64,000 nt of DNA from Dehalococcoidia bacterium (GCA_022450525.1 JAKUQA010000004.1:1-64000); one strand, 5' to 3'; shown: positions 25,682 to 35,411, numbered from the stretch's first letter. Translations and numbers: made by a program. The notes: a model not told the origin generated them from the letters alone.

Positions 25682-27082
25682 CTACACTCCCCTTATTACG
25701 TTGTAAGAGTTTAAAGCAATTTCTCGAGTCTCTCTCAAATCCACAATTGGAAAAGGATATGTTTTACCTAATTCAACTGAAGATCTATTTAGAATTTCTT
25801 TAGATGCTTCCCAGGGTTTAAACAAATAATTGTTTGGTAATAATGATAATTCAGGAACAAATCTACGTGTATATTCACCATTTATATCAAATTTTTCTCC
25901 CTGTATGACGGGATTAAATATTCTGAAATATGGAGCAGCATCAGCTCCAGAACCTGCGACCCATTGCCAGCTTGCGCTATTATTTGCTAAATCGGCATCA
26001 ACTAAACAATCCCAAAACCAGTCTCGACCATAATGCCAATGAATTAAAAGATTTTTTACTAAAAAAGAGGCAACAATCATTCTTACTCTGTTATGAATAT
26101 AGCCTGTTTGCCATAATTCTCTCATACCGGCATCAACAATTGGGTAACCTGTTTCTCCTTTGGTCCACGCTGAAAATAATTCATTATTAAATTTCCAAGG
26201 AAAATCATCAAATTTTCTCTGGAAATTTATCTCATTCAAATTCGGAAAGTGGAAAAGGAGATAATTTGAAAATTCTCTCCAACCTAACTCACTTAAAAAG
26301 TGATCAACATCCTTATTACCAATTTTTTCGATTATGGTATACCAAATTTGATTAGGTGAAATTTCTCCAAAATGCAGATGAGGAGATAGGCGAGATACAT
26401 TTTTTTTAAATGGATAATTTCTTTGTTCTTTGTATCCATTCAGTCCTGAATTTATAAAATTATGTAGCTTTTCTTGAGCTGCAACCTCACCTATTTCCCA
26501 GTGATTATCAAATTTCTTGTACCAATTGTTCGAAGGTAATAGCCCTAACTCTTTTATACCGTATTGTTTTGGTATTTTAAACAATTTTAAATTCTTAGGG
26601 GCAGAAACTGTATATCTTGGAACTTCGCTTTGTAAACAACCTTTTCTATAAAAAGGGGTAAATACCTTATATGGTGTTCCATCAGACTTTGTTACTTTCT
26701 GGGGTTCCCACAGTAAAGAACCGTTATATGTACTAGTAGAAATGTTGTGTTCTGCAAGTACTTTTTGAATTTTATCATCTTGATTAATTCTAAATGGCTC
26801 ATAAGATTTATTCCAATAAACTCTTTCTATTCTATATGTTTTACACATATCTAAAATAATTGATTCAGAATCACCAGAAACAACATGTAAATGATTTTGT
26901 AGGCTATCATTTAATTTATTCAGAGAATAATACAACCACCATTTACTTGCTGAACCAATATCAATATTGTGATCTAGAATATATACAGGTAAAACCTCAC
27001 CAGATAAACAGGCTTCATAGAATCCAGGGTTATCTGCCATTCGTAAATCATTTCTAAACCAAAATAAAACTTTATCGTTCAT
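25682..27082 (-). CDS. phrB: Deoxyribodipyrimidine photolyase (cryptochrome/photolyase family)
   Basis: A 466-residue class I CPD photolyase-like protein. It repairs UV-induced pyrimidine dimers with blue light and FADH. The N-terminal antenna domain starts VLFWFRNDLRMADNP. The FAD domain has GETGYPIVDAGMRELWQTGYIHNR, and the segment around NNSASWQWVAGSGADAAPYFRIFNP is diagnostic, with the Asn and Trp residues that contact FAD and the lesion. Its 3' end is 9 bp from the tRNA-Ser gene. A light-exposed surface lifestyle is suggested. Confidence 0.95.
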   Translation of the reverse strand: MNDKVLFWFRNDLRMADNPGFYEACLSGEVLPVYILDHNIDIGSASKWWLYYSLNKLNDSLQNHLHVVSGDSESIILDMCKTYRIERVYWNKSYEPFRINQDDKIQKVLAEHNISTSTYNGSLLWEPQKVTKSDGTPYKVFTPFYRKGCLQSEVPRYTVSAPKNLKLFKIPKQYGIKELGLLPSNNWYKKFDNHWEIGEVAAQEKLHNFINSGLNGYKEQRNYPFKKNVSRLSPHLHFGEISPNQIWYTIIEKIGNKDVDHFLSELGWREFSNYLLFHFPNLNEINFQRKFDDFPWKFNNELFSAWTKGETGYPIVDAGMRELWQTGYIHNRVRMIVASFLVKNLLIHWHYGRDWFWDCLVDADLANNSASWQWVAGSGADAAPYFRIFNPVIQGEKFDINGEYTRRFVPELSLLPNNYLFKPWEASKEILNRSSVELGKTYPFPIVDLRETREIALNSYNVIRGV

Positions 27083-27597
27083 ATAAAATAGGAAAATTAA
27101 TTAATTGAATGTAAATAAATACTTCAAAAGGCTTAATAAAATTCATTCAAATATTTGCACTTTTTGCTACTTTTAATTATCTTTACCAACCATAGCAAGT
27201 ATTATCTTATATTATATGATACTTTTCAGTTAAACAGAAACTCTGAAGAAACCAAACATGGCTACATTAAAAGTAAATAATAATATTCATTTCCTACTAA
27301 AAACGAAAGATTTGTAAAATGAGAATTATCCTGGATCCTTTAACGAACGGGTTATGCAATTCGACTTGCCTACAACATTACTGTCGGATCAACAAGAATC
27401 ATTACTTCAATTAATTTAAATATTTGCAAAACCATCTTAAACTTAGAATTCGATATAATTACAAAAAATCTAATTGGGGAAGTTGTTGAAAAACATCTGA
27501 CAATATTAGCAGAAAATATGAAGTTAATTCCTGTTATAGCAATAGAGTAAATTAGTTTGTACTAGCCAAGAAGATAAATATCGTAGAAACTACTTAT
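27083..27597. other. 515-bp gap with possible decayed reading frame
   Basis: No intact gene of useful length is seen. On the plus strand, an ATG at 27258 opens a 19-codon frame ended by TAA at 27315. The same frame stays open for 33 more codons to TAA at 27417. A +2-shifted frame of 67 codons without ATG then ends at 27548-27550. Together these look like an interrupted gene of about 95 codons, but the product resembles nothing I recognise. The first 175 bp are AT-rich and probably hold promoters for the photolyase and for this region. Confidence 0.35.
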
Positions 27598-28797
27598 ATG
27601 CTTTTAAGATCTTTCAAACAAAAAAATTTTCGCTATTTTCTATTTGGTGAATCCTTTCTTCAAATTGGTGATATTGCAGAAATGCTTGTACTAGCGTGGG
27701 TAGTTCTAGAAAGGACAGATAATCCAGCCCTTTTAGGTATATTTGCAGCACTTAGGTTTTTGGGTACCCTTGCTTCTCCATTTTATGGAGTTTGGGTAGA
27801 TAAATATAATCATAAAACTTTATTACTCATAGGTCGTTTTGTTTTTGCATTTATGTCATTTATTCTTCTCGTTCTTGCACTTACAGATTTATTAGAAGTT
27901 TGGCACTTATTTGTAATCATAACCATATCTGGTCTTGCAAGATCTTTTAGAAATATTATGAGAGAAGTCTTAACTGCAGATGTGATTGAACCCAAACTTT
28001 TTGCAAATGCGATAGGGTTAACTCGTTCTACTACCGATTTAATGAATATACTTGGGCCTCTCTTAGGTGGATTACTACTAAAATATTATGGTATTTCTGC
28101 TGCTTATATTTTAATTCTATCTGTATATATAGGTTCAGTGATATCAGGCTATATGCTTATTTTACCAAAATCAAACTATCGCCCAAATCAAGTTTCAATG
28201 TGGGAAAATTTAAAAAAAGTGAGTAAATATATAAAAATGAATCAAGTTATATGTGGGCTTTTAGTTATGGCTTTTATCGTTAACTTCACAATGTTATCTA
28301 TGAAAGATGTATTACTAACAGTATTTGCTAAAGAAATACTATACATTGGCCCTGATGGACTCGGAAGATTAATTGCGAGTCTTTTTACTGGTGCATTTAT
28401 AGGATCATTAAGCATAGCTGCGTTTACCACATTTCAACGTGGTGGTAGATTTTTATTAATATCATCTTTTCTCTGGCACGGATTAGGTATTTTGTTATTA
28501 TTTACAACTAATGTAACTATATTTATGATCATTCTTTTCAGCATAGGTATATTTCAATCATATGTTATGGTGACTATGGCAACTCTATTGATAAAAATCA
28601 CACCTGCAAAAATGCGTGGTAGAGTTATGGGAGTTCGATCGTTAGCAATTTATGGATTACCTCTCGGACTATTAACGGCTGGTTTCATTTCAAACACATA
28701 TGGTGCACCAACTGCAATGTTAATACAAGTAATCATAGGATTATGTATTACAGCACTGGTAACCCTTTTGCTAAGAAATTTATGGTATGTAAAATAA
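27598..28797 (+). CDS. MFS transporter
   Basis: A 399-residue MFS carrier of the DHA3-like type with about 12 helices. The loop between helices 2 and 3 carries GVWVDKYNHKTLL, the usual MFS motif A region. Another conserved loop is MRGRVMGVRS in the C-terminal half. It is a single gene; the MaoC-like pair starts 91 bp downstream. Substrate unknown. It resembles the 19618-20859 carrier in branch but is not a close duplicate. Confidence 0.88.
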   Translation: MLLRSFKQKNFRYFLFGESFLQIGDIAEMLVLAWVVLERTDNPALLGIFAALRFLGTLASPFYGVWVDKYNHKTLLLIGRFVFAFMSFILLVLALTDLLEVWHLFVIITISGLARSFRNIMREVLTADVIEPKLFANAIGLTRSTTDLMNILGPLLGGLLLKYYGISAAYILILSVYIGSVISGYMLILPKSNYRPNQVSMWENLKKVSKYIKMNQVICGLLVMAFIVNFTMLSMKDVLLTVFAKEILYIGPDGLGRLIASLFTGAFIGSLSIAAFTTFQRGGRFLLISSFLWHGLGILLLFTTNVTIFMIILFSIGIFQSYVMVTMATLLIKITPAKMRGRVMGVRSLAIYGLPLGLLTAGFISNTYGAPTAMLIQVIIGLCITALVTLLLRNLWYVK

Positions 28798-28806
28798 TAA
28801 ATTTAC

Positions 28807-28835
28807 TTGTTTTTTGAATATTTCTTGTCTATGAT
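28807..28835 (+). promoter_or_regulatory. Promoter of MaoC-like operon
   Basis: -35 TTGTTT (28807-28812), a 17-bp spacer, -10 TATGAT (28830-28835), 53 bp before the first start codon, which has AAGGAGAAG at its front. Confidence 0.5.
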
Positions 28836-28888
28836 TCTGGAACACAAATAAGTAAGATTCATGAATAAAAATATAAGGAGAAGTAACT

Positions 28889-29428
28889 ATGTCTGAAAAA
28901 AGTAATATTACCCCCGAAATGAAATCACATATTGGTGTGGCAAGTACTCCTGTTGAATCAAACATGGAAGCTAATATATCTGAGCACCGACGATTTGTTC
29001 ATGCAATTATGGATGAAGATCCGATATATCACGATGAAGAGTTTGCAAAAACAACTCGATACGAAGGAATAGTATGTCCTCCATTATTCCCACTAAGTGT
29101 AAATCGCAGACCTCTGGGATCTAGTGATAATTTAAGTGAAGGCTTTAGAAAAAATCCTGAATTTGATGCACTTATGAGTGCTGTTGACGGCACTGGAGCA
29201 AAAATGGATTTATCACATATACCACGTATGTTAAACGGGGGTAATGAAATTGAGTTTTTCAAATATATGAAAATAGGTGAAAAAACATCCTCAGTAACAA
29301 AAGTTGTAGACATACTTGAAAAAGAAGGGCGCTCTGGCCCAATGGTATTTATAATTAGTGAAACAGAAGTACGAAATAATAAGGGAGAATTATTATTAAT
29401 TTCTCGAAGTACTGCTATTAGAAGATAG
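28889..29428 (+). CDS. MaoC/FAS1-like hotdog-fold protein, subunit 1
   Basis: A 179-residue hotdog protein of the N-terminal MaoC-like (FAS1-type dehydratase) kind. The segment RRFVHAIMDEDPIYHDEEFAKTT-like is the start of the fold and holds the acidic DE-P-H residues, and GIVCPPLFPLSV is also typical. These proteins usually pair with a second hotdog subunit to make an enoyl-CoA or beta-hydroxyacyl hydratase. The partner gene starts 9 bp on. Substrate unknown. Confidence 0.83.
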   Translation: MSEKSNITPEMKSHIGVASTPVESNMEANISEHRRFVHAIMDEDPIYHDEEFAKTTRYEGIVCPPLFPLSVNRRPLGSSDNLSEGFRKNPEFDALMSAVDGTGAKMDLSHIPRMLNGGNEIEFFKYMKIGEKTSSVTKVVDILEKEGRSGPMVFIISETEVRNNKGELLLISRSTAIRR

Positions 29429-29437
29429 GAGAAAACA

Positions 29438-29920
29438 GTGACTACAGCAAATAAACAGGTTTATTTTGATGACGTAAAAGTAGGTATGGATATTCCAAAT
29501 CTTATTAAAGGTCCAATGACGCAAGCTCATATAATGAGATGGAGTGCCTCTCAGGAAAACTGGCACCGCATACATTATGATCATCCCTTTTCTTTAGACC
29601 ATGAAAAACTTCCTAATGTGTTAATTAATGGCAGTTGGAAGCAACAAATTATGTGCCAATTAGTCAAAGATTGGGTGGGCTTAGAAGGTTGGTTGTGGAA
29701 AATTAGTTTTCAACATAGATCTATGAATGTTCCTGGAGATTTGATTACAACTTGGGGGAAAGTCACAGATAAATATGAAAAAGACGGTATGGGGATTGTA
29801 GAATTAGAAATAGGGTTAAGAAACCAAGATAATGTAGAAGCATGCCCAGGTAAAGCTACCGCAGTTTTACCAATTAAAGGCGGTAATGGAGTTCCTTATC
29901 CATTTCAACGACCATCCTAA
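29438..29920 (+). CDS. MaoC-like hydratase, subunit 2
   Basis: A 160-residue hotdog protein with a GTG start and an AGGAGA site just before it. The motif NWHRIHYDHPF matches the family's catalytic Asp/Asn-His region (usual form DxNPIHxD), and NVLINGSWKQQIMCQLV matches the central helix. With the preceding protein it likely forms a heteromeric (R)-type hydratase or mesaconyl-like hydratase acting on CoA esters. Substrate unknown. Confidence 0.83.
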   Translation: MTTANKQVYFDDVKVGMDIPNLIKGPMTQAHIMRWSASQENWHRIHYDHPFSLDHEKLPNVLINGSWKQQIMCQLVKDWVGLEGWLWKISFQHRSMNVPGDLITTWGKVTDKYEKDGMGIVELEIGLRNQDNVEACPGKATAVLPIKGGNGVPYPFQRPS

Positions 29921-29930
29921 ATTTCGATAT

Positions 29931-30632
29931 ATGAATAAAAATAGATCTACAAATATAATTGCTTTACTTCTAATGGTTGGTGGATATTATTCACCATTTT
30001 ATAGCAATATTATATTTACTACTGGCTTATTTTCACTAGCAGGTGGGGTTACTAATTGGCTTGCTGTGTATATGTTATTTGACAAAATCCCACTCATTTA
30101 TGGATCAGGAGTAATACCAAATCGATTCGAAGACTTTAAAATTGGTATAAAAAAATTAATTGTACAAGAATTTTTTACTGAAGAAAGAGTTAAAAACTTT
30201 TTTGCAGAATATGAAAATCTCTTATCTCCAGAAAATATTGCCAGTAAAGTCGATTATGAAGAAGTATTTGAACATTTAAAAGATGGAATCGTAGAATCCT
30301 CATTTGGTGGTATGCTCGCTTTAGTGGGTGGGAAAAGTGCTTTAAATGTCCTAAAAGAACCAATTATAGAAAAACTCAAACTTGTCGTTAGTGATGTGAT
30401 AGATAATCTTAAAACAGACGCTATAACTGATAATATAACTACAGACTTATTAGAAAAAATCGAAGGAATTATTGATACAAGGTTAAACGAACTTACTCCA
30501 GAAATGGTTAAACAAATTGTACAAGATATGATCAGACATCATCTTGGTTGGCTTGTAGTATGGGGTGGTGTTTTTGGTGGCCTTATAGGTCTAATCACAA
30601 GTATTTTAAATACATCTATTTCATTATTTTAG
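29931..30632 (+). CDS. DUF445 family membrane protein
   Basis: A 233-residue protein. Start chosen at 29931 (MNKNRSTN) because the frame that opens at 29886 lies inside the previous gene. The N-terminal helix region contains GGVTNWLAVYMLFDK, the DUF445 signature. A soluble, mostly helical domain follows, with a hydrophobic helix at the C-terminus (GGLIGLITSIL). Function of the family is unknown. It is 10 bp from the MaoC-like gene, so co-transcription is likely but functional linkage is doubtful. Confidence 0.83.
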   Translation: MNKNRSTNIIALLLMVGGYYSPFYSNIIFTTGLFSLAGGVTNWLAVYMLFDKIPLIYGSGVIPNRFEDFKIGIKKLIVQEFFTEERVKNFFAEYENLLSPENIASKVDYEEVFEHLKDGIVESSFGGMLALVGGKSALNVLKEPIIEKLKLVVSDVIDNLKTDAITDNITTDLLEKIEGIIDTRLNELTPEMVKQIVQDMIRHHLGWLVVWGGVFGGLIGLITSILNTSISLF

Positions 30633-30639
30633 AAAATAG

Positions 30640-30828
30640 TTATTCATAATTTGGTTTTGAATTATTTTTTTTCTCTTTATTCTTATCATTTATTTCATCA
30701 TAATTAGCTGGGTCAACTAACAAGTGACCTACTTCGGCAGATTCATAACCCATAGAATTTGGATCATATGAATTACTTGTATTTTTTTTATTATTATCTT
30801 TACAGTTATCTTTTGATGAATTATTCAT
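30640..30828 (-). CDS. Small hydrophilic protein, uncertain
   Basis: A 62-codon frame with Asn, Lys, Asp and Glu making up much of it. No membrane helix, no ribosome site and no family recognised. The central part (SAEVGHLLVDPANYDEI) is less biased and could be a real short motif. It may be a genuine small disordered protein or a chance frame. Confidence 0.35.
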   Translation of the reverse strand: MNNSSKDNCKDNNKKNTSNSYDPNSMGYESAEVGHLLVDPANYDEINDKNKEKKNNSKPNYE

Positions 30829-30875
30829 TTTGAAATTATTACAGCTAATAGATTTATTACATGATTATACACTAC

Positions 30876-30903
30876 TTGAAAAATATCTAATTAAGAGTAT
30901 GCT
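30876..30903 (+). promoter_or_regulatory. Promoter of acyl-CoA dehydrogenase-like gene
   Basis: -35 TTGAAA (30876-30881), a 16-bp spacer, -10 TATGCT (30898-30903), 30 bp before the start codon. Confidence 0.5.
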
Positions 30904-30933
30904 ACAAAATACTAATAAAATAGGATTGAAATC

Positions 30934-32055
30934 ATGATAAATACTAATTTAAATCTAGAAGAAATAACTCAAAAAATTGCTGAACAATCTCCAAATATAA
31001 ATGCTGATAGGAAGATCCCCGATCAACTGATTAACGAAATGGCGCAAAAAGGATTTTTCAGACTGCTTATACCTAAAACATATAAGGGTGAAGAAATTGA
31101 CTATCTGGACTACCTATCTCTTGTACAAGAGATATCTAAGGCGGATGGAAGTATGGGTTGGTGTTTCAATCAGAATAATATTCTATCTACAAACGCTGCA
31201 ATTATGCCCAAAACATTAGCTGAGGAAATTTGGAGTGACCAAAGGGCAATTTTATGTAATGGTCCAACACAATATGCTAACGCAATTCCAACCGAAGGTG
31301 GATATAGATTAACAGGAAGATGGAACTTCAGTAGTGGATCACAACATGCCACATGGGTGATTGCTATATCAACAATAGAAAACAGAGACCCAACAAAAAA
31401 GATTAATATGATGATTCCTCAAAAAGATGTGAATTTTTTTGATGTTTGGCAAGTAAATGGATTAAAAGGAACAGGAAGTTTTAGCTTTGAAGTCAATGAT
31501 TTTTTTGTACCTGAGGAGTATACATTTCCTGAGTTTAATGAAACAGAAGAAAAGGGCGGTTTGTACGTAATACCAAAGAATTTACTATTCGCTTCAGGAT
31601 TTGCTTCTGTAGCATTAGGTGTAGCAAGAGGAGCTTTAGATAAAGCAATTGAGATATCAAAAACAAAAGTACCTCAAGAGCAACAATTGCTACAAGAACA
31701 GTCTGCAACACAACGTGAAATAGGACATGCTGAAGCTTTATGGGGATCATCAAATGCTTTTGTCTTACAAAAGGCGGAGCATGTTTGGAATGAAGCTAGA
31801 AACAACGGAAAACTTGAAATAGAAGACCGTATAGAATTAAGACTTGCGAGCACACACGCAATAAGACAATCAGCAGAAGTTGTAAATATGGCTTATACAA
31901 TATGTGGGGCGAGTTCAATATTTGAAGGGAACCCTATTCAAAGAAAATTTCAAGATGCCCATGCTATTACCCAACAAATTCAAGGTCGTTTATCACATTA
32001 TGAAACGGCGGGACAATTCTTCTTGGGAATAGAACCTCAGGGAAGAATGTTTTAA
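30934..32055 (+). CDS. Acyl-CoA dehydrogenase-fold flavin monooxygenase-like protein
   Basis: A 373-residue acyl-CoA dehydrogenase-fold protein, closest in pattern to the group D flavin monooxygenases (HsaA/DszC type) rather than true acyl-CoA dehydrogenases. It has the N-terminal helical domain with LIPKTYKGEEIDYLDYL, the beta domain segment LTGRWNFSSGSQHATW, and a C-terminal helix with GASSIFEGNPIQRKFQDAHAI, typical of this branch. Such enzymes use FMNH2 or FADH2 from a separate reductase; none adjoins. It is a single gene with its own promoter and terminator. Confidence 0.83.
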   Translation: MINTNLNLEEITQKIAEQSPNINADRKIPDQLINEMAQKGFFRLLIPKTYKGEEIDYLDYLSLVQEISKADGSMGWCFNQNNILSTNAAIMPKTLAEEIWSDQRAILCNGPTQYANAIPTEGGYRLTGRWNFSSGSQHATWVIAISTIENRDPTKKINMMIPQKDVNFFDVWQVNGLKGTGSFSFEVNDFFVPEEYTFPEFNETEEKGGLYVIPKNLLFASGFASVALGVARGALDKAIEISKTKVPQEQQLLQEQSATQREIGHAEALWGSSNAFVLQKAEHVWNEARNNGKLEIEDRIELRLASTHAIRQSAEVVNMAYTICGASSIFEGNPIQRKFQDAHAITQQIQGRLSHYETAGQFFLGIEPQGRMF

Positions 32056-32076
32056 CATTTTTTGAATTATATTTAT

Positions 32077-32118
32077 TGCATATTAGCGTAGTATATTTAT
32101 TCTAATATTGCATTTTTT
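32077..32118 (+). terminator. Intrinsic terminator after flavoprotein gene
   Basis: TGCATATTAG (32077-32086) pairs with CTAATATTGCA (32102-32112) with a one-base bulge. A run of six T follows (32113-32118). It lies 22 bp after the stop codon. Confidence 0.6.
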
Positions 32119-32162
32119 ATAATTATTTATACATTAACAATACAAATATATTGCATTAGTAT

Positions 32163-33410
32163 ATGAACCAATTTAGCCTTTTTTTAATTAAAATAACACC
32201 ATTTTATTATGGATGGATAATACTTTTATCATCAGGGATTGCTACAATTGCAGCATGTGCAGCAGCAGCACTAACCTTATCAGTTTTTGTTACACCAATG
32301 GCTAATGAACTTGGTTGGAGTAGGACTTTAATTATTGGAGCTCCAACAATAGCAGGCTTAATCGCTATAACACTCGCACCAATTAGCGGATGGGTAATTG
32401 ATCGTAAAGGCGATAAATTTGTCTTATCCATATCACTACTAATAATGGGTATATCACTTATATTTCTGAATTATTGGATTACTCCATTAAGTTTTTATAT
32501 ATTATTTGGAATCGCTCGTTTACTCTTTGTTGCGCCAATAATGAATTCAGGTACAACAGTTGTTTCTCGTTGGTTTATAAGAAGAAGAGGTAGGGCTAAT
32601 GGAATATCTATACTTATAACTTCTATAGGTATGGGATTAATTCCCGTATATTCCCAATTTTTAATTGATACCGTAGGTTGGAGAGAAGCATGGTTATGGT
32701 TAGGTGTAACGGTATGGATTATAGGAGCAATCCCTTCCCTTCTGTTTATTATATCTAAACCAGAAAATTTCAATATAAACCCAGATCCTATTAATACAAC
32801 TAATGAACAATACAATGATATTGAAACCTCAGGATCATGGACCTTAAAAGAATCGTTGTCTTCACCGATACTCTGGATCCTATGCACTAATATGTTGCTG
32901 TTGTCATTTGTACATACAAGTGTAAATTTTCATATTTCTGCATTATTAGTAGCCAATGGATTACAACCTATGACAGCTGCTTTTGCAATTACAGTTTTAG
33001 CTATAGGTACAGGTTTAGGCGGATTATTATGGGGGATAATTTCTGAAAAAATGAAATCAAACATTCGAGGTAGCTTAACTGCAGTTTTTACTGGTACAGG
33101 TGCATTAATATTTCTATTTGCTGATAATACAGCTATGGCATTTTCAGCAGCTCTTATATTTGGATTTGGACTTGGAGGTACCTGGACAATAGCACTTATT
33201 ACCCTGCCAAATTACTTCGGAAGAGTAGCAATAGGTTCTATCAGAGGTATCGGAGACCTGTTTATGAATGCAGGAATGGCATTAGGAGGATTAAGTTCAG
33301 GCATAATATATGATTTAACCCAAAGTTACGATCTTGTCTTTCCATTACTTACCATAATAGCAGTTATTTCAGCTATTTCCTTACTGTTCACCAAAGAGCC
33401 TAAAAAATAA
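32163..33410 (+). CDS. MFS transporter, oxalate/formate antiporter-like
   Basis: A 415-residue MFS carrier starting FYYGWIILLSSGIATIA, the entry of the OFA/monocarboxylate branch. Further features are GWVIDRKGDKFVLS in motif A and RWFIRRRGRANGI at the central loop. Relatives import or exchange carboxylates. It resembles the carriers at 45047 and 54445 in branch. Substrate unknown. Confidence 0.87.
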   Translation: MNQFSLFLIKITPFYYGWIILLSSGIATIAACAAAALTLSVFVTPMANELGWSRTLIIGAPTIAGLIAITLAPISGWVIDRKGDKFVLSISLLIMGISLIFLNYWITPLSFYILFGIARLLFVAPIMNSGTTVVSRWFIRRRGRANGISILITSIGMGLIPVYSQFLIDTVGWREAWLWLGVTVWIIGAIPSLLFIISKPENFNINPDPINTTNEQYNDIETSGSWTLKESLSSPILWILCTNMLLLSFVHTSVNFHISALLVANGLQPMTAAFAITVLAIGTGLGGLLWGIISEKMKSNIRGSLTAVFTGTGALIFLFADNTAMAFSAALIFGFGLGGTWTIALITLPNYFGRVAIGSIRGIGDLFMNAGMALGGLSSGIIYDLTQSYDLVFPLLTIIAVISAISLLFTKEPKK

Positions 33411-33427
33411 TTGCAGTAAAAATCAAA

Positions 33428-34189
33428 TTAATATAGTAAACAAGGGTTTTTTGTTAATCCACTCGCAAGAGTAGTTGCTTTAGTAAAATCATCAGTTGCT
33501 TCAGTTTCTTTTCCAGTACTTAAATATACTAATGATCGACCTTTATGTGCTTCAGATAGACAAATATCTTCTGTTGGTTTGGAATCTATATATGTTGTTA
33601 AATCCTCTAATGCTTTTGTATATTCTTGTCTTTCATAATATGCCAATCCACGATATAAATATGCTTTTTTGCTCGTGTGGCCAAATTCAGTTGAATCAAA
33701 ATCAGTACCATTTATAATACCCGAAAACAAACTTACAACCTCTTTATAATTTTTTCCTTTGTATGCGCTAATCCCTCTTTCATATCTTTGCTTCATAGTC
33801 ATTTCGAGATTATTAGCATTATCTCCTCTAGGTCCTCTATTCATATTATTAGGTCGATTCATTTGAGGATTACCCATAGGAGGCATAACATTAGGCATTG
33901 GCCCCATATCTTGTACGACAGGAAACATTCCATGATTCATTTCATCCAAACGCATATGTAATTCATTCATTCTCTCAAATATATGATGAATATCTGCTCG
34001 CATTTCTTCTATTGCTTTTTCGTGATCATTTCCTCTTCTATCATCATATTCACGATCTTCAAAATTCTGTTTGGTTTCATTACTAGCTGGCAATGTAGCA
34101 TTACCATCTGAATCACCAGTAGTAGTGAGTCCACAACCCATTACAAATAACGAAAATACAGTTATTGGTAATATTCTAAATATATTCAT
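33428..34189 (-). CDS. TPR-containing lipoprotein
   Basis: A 253-residue lipoprotein. Start at 34189 (MNIFRILP) because an AGGG/AAGG site lies at proper distance; an upstream GTG at 34198 is too close to that site. The lipobox ends VMGC. Residues about 50-85 form a heptad-like helix with Met and His (EEMRADIHHIFERMNELH), followed by a Pro/Asn/Met-rich linker. Two to three TPR-like repeats at about 135-245 include AYLYRGLAYYERQEYTKALED. TPRs bind proteins. It is last in the minus-strand cluster after the enoyl-CoA hydratase, 14 bp or so from it. Role unknown. Confidence 0.78.
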   Translation of the reverse strand: MNIFRILPITVFSLFVMGCGLTTTGDSDGNATLPASNETKQNFEDREYDDRRGNDHEKAIEEMRADIHHIFERMNELHMRLDEMNHGMFPVVQDMGPMPNVMPPMGNPQMNRPNNMNRGPRGDNANNLEMTMKQRYERGISAYKGKNYKEVVSLFSGIINGTDFDSTEFGHTSKKAYLYRGLAYYERQEYTKALEDLTTYIDSKPTEDICLSEAHKGRSLVYLSTGKETEATDDFTKATTLASGLTKNPCLLY

Positions 34190-34212
34190 AAAAGCCACCC
34201 TTAAAAAATTAT

Positions 34213-34995
34213 TTATCTTCCTTCATATTTAGGCTCTCTTTTTTCGGCAAAAGCCTTTGGTCCTTCTATTGCATCTTTTGTATATTTAGTTAAAACACCT
34301 ACAGTACTTGCATATTTCACAGCGTTTGGCGTATCCATAGAAATACCATTTACTACAGATTCTTTTATAGCCCGCACAGCAATTGGTGCTAATTTGGCAA
34401 GCTCTTTAGCAACTTCGAGTGCTCGTGTTTTAACCTGATCTAATGGTACAACTTCATTAATTAAACCTGCTAAATGAGCCTCTTCTGACCCAAAAACTTT
34501 ACCCATCATCAACCACTCCATAGCCTTAGCATAAGGTACTTGTCTTGGTAATAAACCTAAAGCTGGTCCAGCACCACTAAACCCCCTCAACACTTCAGCA
34601 TAACAAAATGTAGCGGAATCAGCACAAATACGTATATCTGTTGCCTCGCACATAAGATTCATAGCTGCTGCATAACAATATCCATTAATTGCTGCAACAA
34701 CTGGCTTATAAAATTCGGGAGCCCAGCCCCTTGGTTGTTCAGGCCACCAAAAAGATTCACCAAAATCCTCAGATTCTCTAGTTGCCATGTGAATTAAATC
34801 TGCACCTGCAGAAAAAGCTCTATCTCCTGCACCAGTTAAAACTACTGATCGTATATTTCGATCACGATTCGCTTTATTAAATGTTTCTCTCAATAATTTA
34901 ATTAAATCTGGATTCATGGCATTATGTTTTTCTGGGCGGTTCAAAGTAATAATTGCTACATGTCCATCAATTTCGTATAACACTTCGTCTGACAT
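34213..34995 (-). CDS. Enoyl-CoA hydratase/isomerase (crotonase)
   Basis: A 260-residue crotonase. Oxyanion-hole motifs are FSAGADLIHM and GYCYAAAMNLMCEATD; the Glu of FCYAEVLRGF sits where crotonase has its first catalytic Glu. The GGTQ-type loop is replaced by SGAGPALGLLPRQV, so the second Glu position is not obvious. It works on CoA esters. AGGAGGAAT lies just before the ATG. It sits downstream of HEPN in a long co-directional cluster, 17 bp away. Confidence 0.9.
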   Translation of the reverse strand: MSDEVLYEIDGHVAIITLNRPEKHNAMNPDLIKLLRETFNKANRDRNIRSVVLTGAGDRAFSAGADLIHMATRESEDFGESFWWPEQPRGWAPEFYKPVVAAINGYCYAAAMNLMCEATDIRICADSATFCYAEVLRGFSGAGPALGLLPRQVPYAKAMEWLMMGKVFGSEEAHLAGLINEVVPLDQVKTRALEVAKELAKLAPIAVRAIKESVVNGISMDTPNAVKYASTVGVLTKYTKDAIEGPKAFAEKREPKYEGR

Positions 34996-35012
34996 ATAAT
35001 TCCTCCTACGTT

Positions 35013-35411
35013 TTAACTATTTTCTATTCTTTCAATTACAAACTTGATAACTTCTTCAGCTATTTCTATTGCTTTAGAAGACTCATCTTGAGTGAAAATA
35101 TCCGAAGAAATACCACTAGGTATCTGTGAAGGATATCTAGTAAGAAAGTAATATTTATCAAGTAATACTGCAACAGATTTTATCATTTCAAAGGTAGTAT
35201 CAAAATTCGTAGCATCTTCACACAAATCTGCAAGAGAATGTCCCCAAACATCTTCAGCACCTTTGCCATAAAGATATGCAGTCAAAATTTTTTCTCCTGA
35301 TTGCTGTGATATAAAACATCCCCAGTTATAAAAACCAGATTGATGATTTGATTTTGCACAATCTAAATCTGCTTGTGCTTGTCGTATCCAACGATCTTGT
35401 TCAAACTTCAT
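35013..35411 (-). CDS. HEPN domain protein
   Basis: A 132-residue HEPN protein (four-helix). Start at 35411 (MKFEQDRW) because AAGG lies upstream and it overlaps the preceding gene's end by 11 bp. Typical sequence: WIRQAQADLDCAKSNHQSG-like first helix, YNWGCFISQQSGEKILTAYL second helix, WGHSLADL. The R-x4-6-H ribonuclease motif of toxic HEPNs is not seen. HEPN partners are usually minimal nucleotidyltransferases; one lies directly upstream. Confidence 0.85.
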   Translation of the reverse strand: MKFEQDRWIRQAQADLDCAKSNHQSGFYNWGCFISQQSGEKILTAYLYGKGAEDVWGHSLADLCEDATNFDTTFEMIKSVAVLLDKYYFLTRYPSQIPSGISSDIFTQDESSKAIEIAEEVIKFVIERIENS

